Positions 33,666-41,671 of a stretch of DNA of 64,000 nt are shown piece by piece. The stretch covers positions 1-64,000 of the forward strand of contig CAVQLK010000006.1 of NCBI GenBank assembly GCA_963713355.1. The letters run 5' to 3'. The DNA is from FEN-1219 sp963713355. Its GTDB lineage: Bacteria; Pseudomonadota; Gammaproteobacteria; Steroidobacterales; Rariloculaceae. Position numbers and translations under genes: made by a program. Position 1 is the first letter of the stretch. Each line of letters starts with the position of its first letter. The notes under the pieces are model-generated. The model saw nothing but the letters and a program-made list of their open reading frames with translations, searched no databases and had not been told where the DNA came from.

Positions 33666-35258
33666 GTGACTCCACTTTCGCTCGACAACGCTGCGTGCTG
33701 CGCTGTCCTGATGCTCGCTGCGGCGTTCGCCGGCTGCAGCGGCGGTGGCGGTGACGGCGGCGGTACCGGTGGTGGCGGTGCTGTGCCGCCACCGGCGAGC
33801 GGTTGGGTCGCCGGGTCGTTCTTGCCGGCGTCGAGCTTCGCCGGCAAATGTGTCAATCCGCGCTCCGGCACGGATCCGCAGACGGGTCAGCCTTACAACG
33901 AGACTCGCGGCACGGCGACCGACGAGAACAACTTCCTTCGGTCGTGGAGCAACGACCAATACCTTTGGTACAACGAGATCGTCGACCGCGACCCGGGTCT
34001 GAACACGACGCCCGAGTATTTCACTTTGCTGAAGACCACCGCGAAGACGACATCGGGCGCTCCCAAGGACAAGTTCCACTTCACCTATCCAACGACCGAG
34101 TGGTTGAGCCTCTCGCAGTCTGGCGTCGAGGCCGGCTACGGGGCTGTGTGGGCCGTCGTCGAAAGCTTGCCGCCGCGCCGCATCATCGTGGCGTACACGG
34201 AGCCCGGTTCACCGGCTGCGGGTTCGCCCGCGGCGTTCGGTCGCGGCGTGCGCGTGACGAAGGTAGACGGCGTAGACGTCGTGAGTTCCAACACGCAGGC
34301 GGAGATCGATACCTTTCTCGCCGGCTTGTATCCGGATTCGGTCGGCGAGCAGCACACGTTCACGATGCGCGATGATCGGTCCAACGCCGAGTACACAGTC
34401 ACGCTGACCTCCGCCGCGGTGACGAAGACGCCGGTGCCCGTATCGAAGCTGATCGAGGGCGGCACTGTCGGCTACCTGTTGTTCAACGATCACATCCTGA
34501 CGGCGGAGCAACCATTGGTGACGGCCATCGAACAGATGCGTGCCGCGAACGTCACCGACTTGGTCGTGGACCTGCGCTACAACGGCGGCGGGTATCTGTT
34601 CCTCGCGAGTCAGCTTGCGTACATGATCGCGGGACCCGCGCGCGCGTCGGGTCAGACGTTCGAGCAACTACAGTTCAACGACAAGCACACGTCGATCGAC
34701 CCGGTCACGCGCCAGCCGTTGGCGCCGATGCCGTTTTTGTCCACCACGAGCACAGGCCAACCCCTGCCGACACTGAGCTTGCCGCGCGTCTACGTTTTGA
34801 CGGGCGGAACGACGTGCTCGGCCAGCGAGTCGATCATCAACGGGTTGCGCGGCGTCGGCGTGCAGGTCATTCAGGTCGGCTCTACGACCTGCGGCAAGCC
34901 GTACGGCTTCTACCCCGAGGATCATTGCGGAACGACCTATTTCTCGATCCAGTTCAGAGGCGTCAATGCCGCCGGCTTCGGCGACTACTCGGACGGTTTC
35001 TCGCCTGAAAACCGCGGAGCGGGGACGAAACTGCCGGGATGCTCGATCGCCGATGACTTTGACAACGAGCTCGGCTCGGTCAGCGAAGGTCGTCTCCACG
35101 TGGCCCTCCTTCTTAGAAATGGACTTACCGTGTGCCCGGCGCCCACGGGCGAGAAGCCGTCGCCGACGAAGCCATTGAACGGGGCAGCGGCAGAGGCGCC
35201 CGACGTCGTCGTCCTCAAGTCGCCGTGGCTCATGAATCGCATCCTCGAGCGGCCGTGA
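33666..35258 (+). CDS. S41-family peptidase lipoprotein
   Basis: A 530-residue lipoprotein related to C-terminal-processing proteases. The signal ends in AAAFAGC, followed by a glycine-rich tether. A PDZ-like region is suggested around GSPAAFGRGVRVTKVDGVDV. The S41 core begins near GTVGYLLFNDHI, continues with TDLVVDLRYNGGG, and has the likely nucleophile serine in GGTTCSASESIINGL. Cysteines in the second half (TTCGKPYG, EDHCGTTY) may form disulfides. Start is the GTG at 33666. The stop overlaps the start of the next gene (GTGA), so the two are coupled. Confidence 0.85.
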   Translation: MTPLSLDNAACCAVLMLAAAFAGCSGGGGDGGGTGGGGAVPPPASGWVAGSFLPASSFAGKCVNPRSGTDPQTGQPYNETRGTATDENNFLRSWSNDQYLWYNEIVDRDPGLNTTPEYFTLLKTTAKTTSGAPKDKFHFTYPTTEWLSLSQSGVEAGYGAVWAVVESLPPRRIIVAYTEPGSPAAGSPAAFGRGVRVTKVDGVDVVSSNTQAEIDTFLAGLYPDSVGEQHTFTMRDDRSNAEYTVTLTSAAVTKTPVPVSKLIEGGTVGYLLFNDHILTAEQPLVTAIEQMRAANVTDLVVDLRYNGGGYLFLASQLAYMIAGPARASGQTFEQLQFNDKHTSIDPVTRQPLAPMPFLSTTSTGQPLPTLSLPRVYVLTGGTTCSASESIINGLRGVGVQVIQVGSTTCGKPYGFYPEDHCGTTYFSIQFRGVNAAGFGDYSDGFSPENRGAGTKLPGCSIADDFDNELGSVSEGRLHVALLLRNGLTVCPAPTGEKPSPTKPLNGAAAEAPDVVVLKSPWLMNRILERP

Positions 35259-35641
35259 GCGCGCCAAGGCACGCGTGCTGGCTAATGGCGACGATTGCGC
35301 CGGCTGCCTGCGGCACGCTCGGCGCGCAAGAGCAGCCCGCGCTGATCGCGGCGCACACTGAGGAGAGCCGCGCCGAGCTCGTGCGCGTCGTTTCGGCCGC
35401 GTTCAACGGTCAGCCCGTCACGCTGGCCGATGATGCGTTGACTCGCGAGAGCCAGCTTACGATCGAGCGGCGCACGCCGGCCGGTGAGCAAGGCCGCGCA
35501 GCGACGGGCCGCACGCTCGACGCGCCGCAGCGATTCGATCTCGTGCTGCGCACCGGACGTTGCCTGCTCGTGCGCGCCGACGGACGCGAGTGGGAGCTGA
35601 CGCAAGCGCGGTGCGTGCCGGCTGCCACTGCCGGCCGTTAG
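35255..35641 (+). CDS. Small exported hypothetical protein
   Basis: A 128-residue protein whose GTG start at 35255 overlaps the S41 peptidase stop codon. An N-terminal hydrophobic stretch (WLMATIAPAACGTLGAQEQP) looks like a signal peptide. The mature part is a helix (TEESRAELVRVVSAAFNG) followed by short strands (QRFDLVLRTGRCLLVRADG). Two late cysteines could pair. I do not recognise a family. Coupled translation suggests it assists or is processed by the peptidase, which is inference. Confidence 0.7.
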   Translation: MSAPRHACWLMATIAPAACGTLGAQEQPALIAAHTEESRAELVRVVSAAFNGQPVTLADDALTRESQLTIERRTPAGEQGRAATGRTLDAPQRFDLVLRTGRCLLVRADGREWELTQARCVPAATAGR

Positions 35642-35648
35642 GCAGGGC

Positions 35649-38378
35649 TCAACGAAACAGATCGCGCAGGCGATCCTCGAGCCTGTCTTGGATCGCATCG
35701 CGCAGCTGCTCCCGAACGAGCTTGCTGAAGTCCGGCATGATCTCGGGCTCCGTAACGGTGCCGCGGATCCGGAACGGCACCTGGCCGCCGACGAACGAAT
35801 CGAGCGTCTCGCAGTTCGGAATTCCGATTGAGCCCGTCAGCTTCGCATCGAGCTCGTAATCGAGCTGCTGCTCGACGAGCCCCAGCGTTCCGGCGCCGTT
35901 GATGTCCATGAACGACGTGCGGGCAAGCAGGTCGTTGCTCGTCGCGGTGCCGGCTGTGACGACAGCCGAGCCGCGAATGCCTTCGTATGCCGTCAGCGCC
36001 GGTTGCTCGGGCGGCGCCGGTGCGCGTTGCGTGACGTTGTACGCCGCGCACAACGTACGGCCCAAGTTGAAGCCCTTGATCGCGCCGCTCGCCATCTCGA
36101 AGTTGACGTTGCCGCCGGCGGTGCGCACGTTCTCGATGACGGTGCGGCCTTTTCCCGCGAGGTTCAAATCGAAGCTGCCCGTGCCGCTAAAATTCGGCTC
36201 CCCGCCCGTGAGCGCGGCGATCAGCGGCTCGAGAGCGATCCCGCTCGCGCGTCCGTCGAGCGCGAGCCCCGGATCGTCGCCGGCGGCGCGCACGCGGAAG
36301 TTGCCGGCGAACGTCCCGCCATAGAGACTCGCGCGCGCGTTCTCGAGCGTGAGGTCGCCGCCGCCGATGACGATGCGGCTGCCGACGTCCGCGAATTGCA
36401 TTCCCGCGAGCTTCAACGAGCCGACCTGCATCGTGCCGTCGAGATTCATCGTGTTGTTCTGCGGCAGCTCGATGTCGCCGGCTGTCGCTTCTCCGGCCTG
36501 CGCGTCGCGCGCTTTCGGCGGCAAGTAACGGTCGGCGTCGACTGCGTCGACGTTCAGCGCAAAGCGATATGCGGGTGCGTCGAAGCCTTGCAGCGTGAAG
36601 GTGCCGCGGATCGTCGTCTCGTCGAGCGTGAGCACGAGGCTGTCGAGCTCGGCGCGATCTTTCGTCACCGCAAAGCGCGTGGCGACGGTCGCGCGCGTGA
36701 ATGCTTGCGGGTCGGACGTCGCCTGCGGCGGCAGGCCGAAGCGCTGCAGCAGCTCCTGCGGCGCGAATTGCGCGACGTTGGCCGTGCCGGTCCACGCGGC
36801 GGCGCGCGAGACGTCGCGTCCCGCCACGGTGCCGCTCATGCGCAGCCCGAAGGCCTCGGCGCGCAGCGATTGCAGGCTCAGCGTGTCCGCTCCCGTGTCG
36901 AACGTGAAGCCCGCGGCGAGCTCGAGCATGCCGAGCTTGGCGGCCGTCAGCGTCGGCGGCAGCATCGCAGCGAACGCCTGCATCATGGCGTCCGGCGCGA
37001 ATCGCGCGGTCGCGATCTGGCCGCGGAAAATATCGCCGCGCTCGCCGGGCACGCCTTCGAGCGTGCCGCTGGCCGTTGCCCCGAGCGCGGTCAGCGTGAA
37101 GTCGCGCAGCGCGGCGCGGCCGGTGTCGAGCGTCGTGTCGAAATTGGTCTCGAGCGCTAGGAGCCCAAGGGCGCTCACATCGACGGTCGGCGGCACCGCC
37201 CCGCGCAACAATGCCTGTAACGCTGCGTTCGGCGTGAACTCGCCGATGACGATGCGGCCGGCCAGCTCGTTACCGCCGGTCAGCGTGGCCTCGCCGGTGA
37301 CGCGCATGCCGAGCGCGTCGGCGCGGATGTCGCGCACGCGCACGACCTGCGGCTCGGCCTGAAAATCGAATTGCGCGGCGAGCGTGAACGTGCCGAGCTC
37401 GCCTTCGTCGAGCGAAGCCGGCGGCGAGAAGCCGAGCTGCTCGAACACCGTTGCGAGCTCGGCTTCGTCGAAGGCGAGGCTGCCCTGAACGGTTGGGTTC
37501 GAGAGCAGTGCGCTGCCCGCGAGCTGCCCGGCGGCGCGAACGCCGGCGACTTCCGTCTCGAGGCCCTCGACGACGATCGTTTCGGCTTGCCCATCGAAGG
37601 CGATGCGCTCGGCGGCCAACGCGAGCTCGCGCACGGGTGCCCCGCCGCCCGCGTCGACGGTCGCCTCGAGCTCGACGTCCGTGGCCGTCACGGCGCCGTT
37701 CGTGGCGGCCGCGACGATTGCGCCCGCCGTCAGCGCCGCCTTCAGCCCCGACGTCTCGTCTGCGAAGTTGAGCGCCGCATCGAATTCGACCGGGTCACCG
37801 CTGCCGATGCCGCCCGTCGTCAACGACAGGCCCGTCACGCTGTAACGCAGGTCGGTCGTGTTCTCGCGCCAATAAATGTTGCCGTCGCTGACGCGCACGC
37901 CCTCGATAGCGAGCTCGTCGATGCTCGTTGCGCCGTCGGCTGCCGGAGGCGCGGAATCGGCTGGCTGCGCCGCCGCGAGCAGATCCTCCCAATTACCGCG
38001 CAGGGACGCATCGCGTGCGAGGTTCAGCGTCAGCCCTTCGATCTCGACGGTTCCGACCTCGACGCGGCGCGACAAGAGCGGCAGGAGCTTCACGCGCGCG
38101 GCCACACGGCGTGCCGTCGCGAACGGTTGCGCGGCGCCCCCGAACTCGGCCGCGCTGCCGACGGTCACGCCGCCCGTCTCCACGGCGAGCCAAGGGAAGT
38201 AGGCGAGGCGCAAGTCCTCTTCGATCGTCAGAGTGCGGCCCGTGCGAGCCGTGAAGGCGTCGGTTGCGACGCCCTTGTACTCGTTAGGATCGAACGTCCA
38301 GGCGACGATGACGACGGCGACGACGAGCAGCAAGACGACCGCTGCGACGGCGGTAAGCGCGATTTTCACGACGCGCAT
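35649..38378 (-). CDS. AsmA family protein
   Basis: A 909-residue envelope protein anchored by one N-terminal helix (VVKIALTAVAAVVLLLVVAV). The AsmA start follows (TFDPNEYKGVATDAFTARTG, then LTIEEDLRLAYFPWLAVETG), and the protein ends with an AsmA C-terminal domain (GRTVIENVRTAGGNVNFEM, then FNLGRTLCAAYNV). AsmA-like proteins form long beta grooves across the periplasm and are linked to phospholipid transport and outer-membrane assembly. The start at 38378 has GGAGAA close upstream, inside a 12-bp palindrome that also contains the mgtE stop codon, so translation is probably coupled to mgtE. Confidence 0.88.
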   Translation of the reverse strand: MRVVKIALTAVAAVVLLLVVAVVIVAWTFDPNEYKGVATDAFTARTGRTLTIEEDLRLAYFPWLAVETGGVTVGSAAEFGGAAQPFATARRVAARVKLLPLLSRRVEVGTVEIEGLTLNLARDASLRGNWEDLLAAAQPADSAPPAADGATSIDELAIEGVRVSDGNIYWRENTTDLRYSVTGLSLTTGGIGSGDPVEFDAALNFADETSGLKAALTAGAIVAAATNGAVTATDVELEATVDAGGGAPVRELALAAERIAFDGQAETIVVEGLETEVAGVRAAGQLAGSALLSNPTVQGSLAFDEAELATVFEQLGFSPPASLDEGELGTFTLAAQFDFQAEPQVVRVRDIRADALGMRVTGEATLTGGNELAGRIVIGEFTPNAALQALLRGAVPPTVDVSALGLLALETNFDTTLDTGRAALRDFTLTALGATASGTLEGVPGERGDIFRGQIATARFAPDAMMQAFAAMLPPTLTAAKLGMLELAAGFTFDTGADTLSLQSLRAEAFGLRMSGTVAGRDVSRAAAWTGTANVAQFAPQELLQRFGLPPQATSDPQAFTRATVATRFAVTKDRAELDSLVLTLDETTIRGTFTLQGFDAPAYRFALNVDAVDADRYLPPKARDAQAGEATAGDIELPQNNTMNLDGTMQVGSLKLAGMQFADVGSRIVIGGGDLTLENARASLYGGTFAGNFRVRAAGDDPGLALDGRASGIALEPLIAALTGGEPNFSGTGSFDLNLAGKGRTVIENVRTAGGNVNFEMASGAIKGFNLGRTLCAAYNVTQRAPAPPEQPALTAYEGIRGSAVVTAGTATSNDLLARTSFMDINGAGTLGLVEQQLDYELDAKLTGSIGIPNCETLDSFVGGQVPFRIRGTVTEPEIMPDFSKLVREQLRDAIQDRLEDRLRDLFR

Positions 38379-38386
38379 GGCTTCTC

Positions 38387-39703
38387 CTATAGGAGGCTCG
38401 AGAGCAAGGCCGCGATGCCGAGAAACGACATGAAGCCTGCCACGTCTGTCACCGTCGTCAAGACGATCGTCGAGGACTGCGCGGGATCTTGGCCGAGGCG
38501 CGTGAGCGCGATTGGAATGACGGCGCCGGCGACCCCGGCGATGACCATGGACAGGACCATGGCGATACAGATCACGAGCGCGAGACCGGAGTTCCGGCTC
38601 CACGCCAGCACGCCGATGCCCGTCGTCAGCGCGATCGCGAGGCCGTTGATGACGCCGACGCGCGTTTCCTTGAACAGGACGCGGAACCAATGCCGCGTCG
38701 AGATCTCGCGCAGCGCCAGGCCGCGCATCGTCACGGCCAGCGCCTGAGCTCCCGCGTTTCCGGATTGCCCTGCGACGACAGGCAGCAGCACGGCCAGCGC
38801 CGTGAACTGCGCGATCGTCGATTCGAACAGCCCGACGACGGAGGCAGCCAGGAATGCCGTCGCGAGGTTGATCAGAAGCCACGGCAGACGTTTACGCACG
38901 GCGAACTGCGGCTCCGAGAGCGCGCGTTCCTCGCGGCCGGCGCCGACCATCATCTGAATGTCGACCGACGCGGCTTCCTCGAGTGTCTTCAGCAGCGCGT
39001 CGTGGCGGATTGCGCCGATGAGCCGGCCGTGAATGTCGATGACGGGCAGCACGTCGAGCTGGAACTCGCGCAGCCTCTGCGCCACCTCTTCGCTATCGTC
39101 GAACGGCGAGACCGATGCGCTCGCCGGCCGCGCGATTTCCTTCAGCATATCCACCGGCTCGGCGATCATGAGATCGTGGATGTCGACGACGCCTCTGAGC
39201 CGGCGCTCCGCGTCGACGATGAACAGCTGGCGCAAGTCCTTCGGCTTGCTCTGCCGCAGCTGCTCGAGCGTGACGGCCGCGGTCTGCTCTGCGCGGAAGC
39301 TCGGGATCCGCGAATCCATGACGCGGCCGGCCGAGCCGGCCGGATAATCCATGAGCCGACGGACCTCGGCCTCTGCGCGCGGCGGCAGCAGTGCCAGGCA
39401 CCGGCTTCGCGATTCCTCGGAGATCCGCTGCAGCGAGATCGCGAGCACGCCTGGATCGAGCGCGTGCAGCGCTTGACTCAATAATTTTTCAGGCAGCGCC
39501 GGCACGACCTCGTCGATGCGCGCCGGCGAGAGGTGGCGCCAGACGTTCGCCAGAGCCCCGGCCTCGTGCGCGGCGAGAAGCTCTACCGCGGCCGCGCGAC
39601 CGAAGCCGTCGATGACGTCCGCGGCCTGCGCGGGATGCTCGAGCAAGAACTGGCGATTGACCCGTTCGAGCGCGAGCGTGCGGGCCGCGTCGTCCATGGG
39701 CAT
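38387..39703 (-). CDS. mgtE: Magnesium transporter MgtE
   Basis: A 438-residue Mg2+ channel-type transporter. The N-terminal helical domain (QAADVIDGFGRAAAVELLA, then LSPARIDEVVPALPEKLL) is followed by paired CBS domains (DYPAGSAGRVMDSRIPSF, then HGRLIGAIRHDALLKTL) and a five-helix channel domain. That domain holds LLPVVAGQSGNAGAQALAVT and LGQDPAQSSTIVLTT, which line the pore in known MgtE proteins. Mg2+ binding to the cytosolic domains closes the pore. The ATG at 39703 overlaps the previous stop (TGATG), so I prefer it to the longer frame starting at 39748. Confidence 0.92.
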   Translation of the reverse strand: MPMDDAARTLALERVNRQFLLEHPAQAADVIDGFGRAAAVELLAAHEAGALANVWRHLSPARIDEVVPALPEKLLSQALHALDPGVLAISLQRISEESRSRCLALLPPRAEAEVRRLMDYPAGSAGRVMDSRIPSFRAEQTAAVTLEQLRQSKPKDLRQLFIVDAERRLRGVVDIHDLMIAEPVDMLKEIARPASASVSPFDDSEEVAQRLREFQLDVLPVIDIHGRLIGAIRHDALLKTLEEAASVDIQMMVGAGREERALSEPQFAVRKRLPWLLINLATAFLAASVVGLFESTIAQFTALAVLLPVVAGQSGNAGAQALAVTMRGLALREISTRHWFRVLFKETRVGVINGLAIALTTGIGVLAWSRNSGLALVICIAMVLSMVIAGVAGAVIPIALTRLGQDPAQSSTIVLTTVTDVAGFMSFLGIAALLSSLL

Positions 39704-40530
39704 CACCGCCGTCGATCGCTGCCGATGAGGTCGCCGATGCTGCGCCACACGCTACCGGCGCCGATTGCGATGAGCTCGGTGACCTCCGCTATCTCGCGGT
39801 CGCCGTTTCCGCCCGGAACGTGATTGACCTGGCGAAACGCCTTGCGCAGGTCGGCGTACGAAATGACGCCGATGAACTCCTCGTCGCGGTTGATGACAGG
39901 CGCCTCCGTGTGCCGTTCCCAAACACCGTGCTCCAGCGCCGTCGCGAGCGCGTCGCGCGCCCATAGAGCGTCGGCGGGCTCCAGGATCGACGCAATCTTC
40001 TTGCGGCTCGCGACTTGCAGCAGCGCAAGCCCGCGCACGGCGCCGCGCAGGCGCCGCGATCGATCGAGCACGTAGATGCGCGCTTGCTCGACGTGCTCGC
40101 CTCGCGCGATACGGTCGCGTGCCTCGCCGGCCGTGCAGTCGTCCGGCAGTGTCAGCACGCGGGGCTCTATCCACGCGCCTACGGCGTTCGTCGGGTAGCT
40201 CAACAGCAGCTTGAAAGCCATGAGCCACTGTGGCCCGAGCGCGTTCAGCACGGCGCCGCGCAGATCGCTGGGCAGGTGCCGCAGCACTGCGACGGCTTCG
40301 GTGCTGCCGAGCCGCTCGAGCAAGAGCGCAGCGTCGGCCGGCGGTTGTCGCTCGAGGCAGCGCGCGGCGCAGGTAGGCAGCATGTATCCGGCGACGAGCG
40401 CGGCCGTCGCGGCGTCGACGGCGTTCAGCACGGCGTTCGCTTGCTCGACGGGCATGGACTCGAGAAGGCGCGCCGCGCTCTCCGGGTGCAAGCGCAAGTA
40501 CGCCGCGGCGAGCTCTTCGCGGCCGCTCAC
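39703..40530 (-). CDS. Soluble MgtE-like protein (MgtE_N plus CBS pair, no channel domain)
   Basis: A 275-residue protein with the cytosolic half of MgtE only. Residues 1-110 form the helical MgtE_N domain (LAAAYLRLHPESAARLLESM, then STEAVAVLRHLPSDLRGAVL). Residues about 120-245 form two CBS domains (GAWIEPRVLTLPDDCTAGEA, then HTEAPVINRDEEFIGVISYA). No membrane helices follow. Its GTG start overlaps the MscS-like stop (GTGA) and its stop overlaps the mgtE start (TGATG). It could sense Mg2+ or nucleotides and act on MgtE or the channel protein. A full MgtE follows, so this is not a split gene. Confidence 0.85.
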   Translation of the reverse strand: MSGREELAAAYLRLHPESAARLLESMPVEQANAVLNAVDAATAALVAGYMLPTCAARCLERQPPADAALLLERLGSTEAVAVLRHLPSDLRGAVLNALGPQWLMAFKLLLSYPTNAVGAWIEPRVLTLPDDCTAGEARDRIARGEHVEQARIYVLDRSRRLRGAVRGLALLQVASRKKIASILEPADALWARDALATALEHGVWERHTEAPVINRDEEFIGVISYADLRKAFRQVNHVPGGNGDREIAEVTELIAIGAGSVWRSIGDLIGSDRRR

Positions 40531-41357
40531 GGAGCCTTCCTGATCTTCACGAACGGCTCGTCGCTGAAGTGTTGGCCCGGCACGGAGACGTCGCCCGCGT
40601 CAGTCTCGATGAACACGCAGCCGTCCGCGATTTCGACGATGCGCCCCTGGAACGCGCCGATCTTCACGAAGTCGCCGGGCGCGTAATGCTTACGCGCGTA
40701 GTGCGCGCCGATGAGATTGGCGAGGTGCGCCCGCGTGCCGAGCGCGAAGACGAGGGCGATGCCGCCGAATACGGCCGCGGCCGTGACAGTCGTGAGCTGA
40801 ATGAGGAAGTTGACGTTGACACCGAGCTGGTCGATGCCGATGACGATACAGCTGATGACGATGACGGCTTGTGCGAGCCGGCCGAGCATGCTGCTCTGGC
40901 CCACACCGAGCCCGACCGACGCTTGCTCGAGCACGTGGCGCACGAGAGTGCCGGCCGTGAAGCCGACCACGATGATGATGACGCCGCCGATGGCCGACGG
41001 CAGATACGCGAGCAGGTTCTCCGTCCAGCGCTCGAAGAGCGTGCCGCCGAGGATACGCAGCGCGCTCGCGGCAAAGATCAGCAAGACGATCCAGAACACG
41101 ACTGTCGAGATCGCGCGGCTCGTCGCTCGCGTCAGCGTTTCCGAGCGCGCCGCCGAGCGCGGCACGAGGCGCGCGAACAACCAGTCCATGCTCTCGAGCG
41201 CGCGCCGCACGACACTTCGGACGAGATGCGCGAGCAGCCACCCGATCAGCAGCACCGCGACAGCCGTCAACACGACCGGCAGGTAAGTGACGAGGCTCGC
41301 GAGCGTGTCGCTGAACACGTCGATGAGCTGCGCCCCCCATGCCTGCAGTCGTTCCAT
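40527..41357 (-). CDS. MscS-family mechanosensitive channel
   Basis: A 276-residue membrane protein with four to five hydrophobic helices (LVTYLPVVLTAVAVLLIGWL, then LPSAIGGVIIIVVGFTAG and others). A short beta domain follows (HYAPGDFVKIGAFQGRIVEI, then GDVSVPGQHFSDEPFVKI), the usual MscS middle domain. The large C-terminal vestibule domain is missing or very short. Members release ions and osmolytes when the membrane is stretched. It is the first of four coupled genes that continue with two MgtE-related proteins and AsmA. The ATG at 41357 is preferred to one at 41402. Confidence 0.85.
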   Translation of the reverse strand: MERLQAWGAQLIDVFSDTLASLVTYLPVVLTAVAVLLIGWLLAHLVRSVVRRALESMDWLFARLVPRSAARSETLTRATSRAISTVVFWIVLLIFAASALRILGGTLFERWTENLLAYLPSAIGGVIIIVVGFTAGTLVRHVLEQASVGLGVGQSSMLGRLAQAVIVISCIVIGIDQLGVNVNFLIQLTTVTAAAVFGGIALVFALGTRAHLANLIGAHYARKHYAPGDFVKIGAFQGRIVEIADGCVFIETDAGDVSVPGQHFSDEPFVKIRKAP

Positions 41358-41444
41358 GCGCGCTCCGAAGTCCGTCGCACGTGCTGTGCCGTCGGGCGCC
41401 ATCCTACTTGACTCGCACGCAGCTCGTGAGACGGACTTCTCGGA

Positions 41445-41504
41445 AACTGCTCCGGCAACTGCTCCGGCAACTGCTCCGGCAATTGCTCCGGCAATTGCTC
41501 CTGC
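41445..41504 (+). repeat. Five tandem copies of a 12-bp repeat
   Basis: Unit AACTGCTCCGGC occurs three times exactly (41445-41480), then twice with changes (AATTGCTCCGGC and AATTGCTCCTGC, to 41504). It lies in the 314-bp gap between the divergent mscS-like and antiporter genes. Confidence 0.95.
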
Positions 41505-41510
41505 ATTGCT

Positions 41511-41594
41511 CTACCTCGGGCATCCTTGCCCTCGCCTGCATTGCTCTACCTCGGGCATCCCTGCCTCGTCTGCGTTTCGCTACCTCGGGCATCC
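41511..41594 (+). repeat. Three spaced copies of a CTACCTCGGGCATCC motif
   Basis: The 15-mer CTACCTCGGGCATCC occurs at 41511-41525, 41546-41560 and 41580-41594, giving a period of 34-35 bp. The flanks of copies one and two are also alike (TGCATTGCT before each). It directly follows the 12-bp repeats in the same intergenic gap. Confidence 0.9.
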
Positions 41595-41671
41595 ATGCCT
41601 GCGTCAAACACGAGCACTCGCCGCCGAGCCTCCCGCATAATGTCGCCGGGAGCGTTCGAAAGGATTGGGGG

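Noticed and set aside
39704..39748. Longer N-terminus of MgtE starting at 39748
   Set aside because: The extra 15 residues are arginine-rich, and the TGATG junction at 39703 gives a normal coupled start.
38387..40530. One MgtE gene split in two by a frameshift
   Set aside because: The downstream ORF already has its own full MgtE_N, CBS and channel domains, so the upstream gene is a separate paralogue.
41267..41506. Minus-strand frame with QLPEQLPEQLPEQ repeats
   Set aside because: It is only the translation of the 12-bp tandem repeats, with no ribosome site or conserved sequence, and it overlaps the start of the mscS-like gene.
41445..41594. Possible CRISPR array
   Set aside because: Units are too short, adjacent without unique spacers, and no cas genes are nearby.
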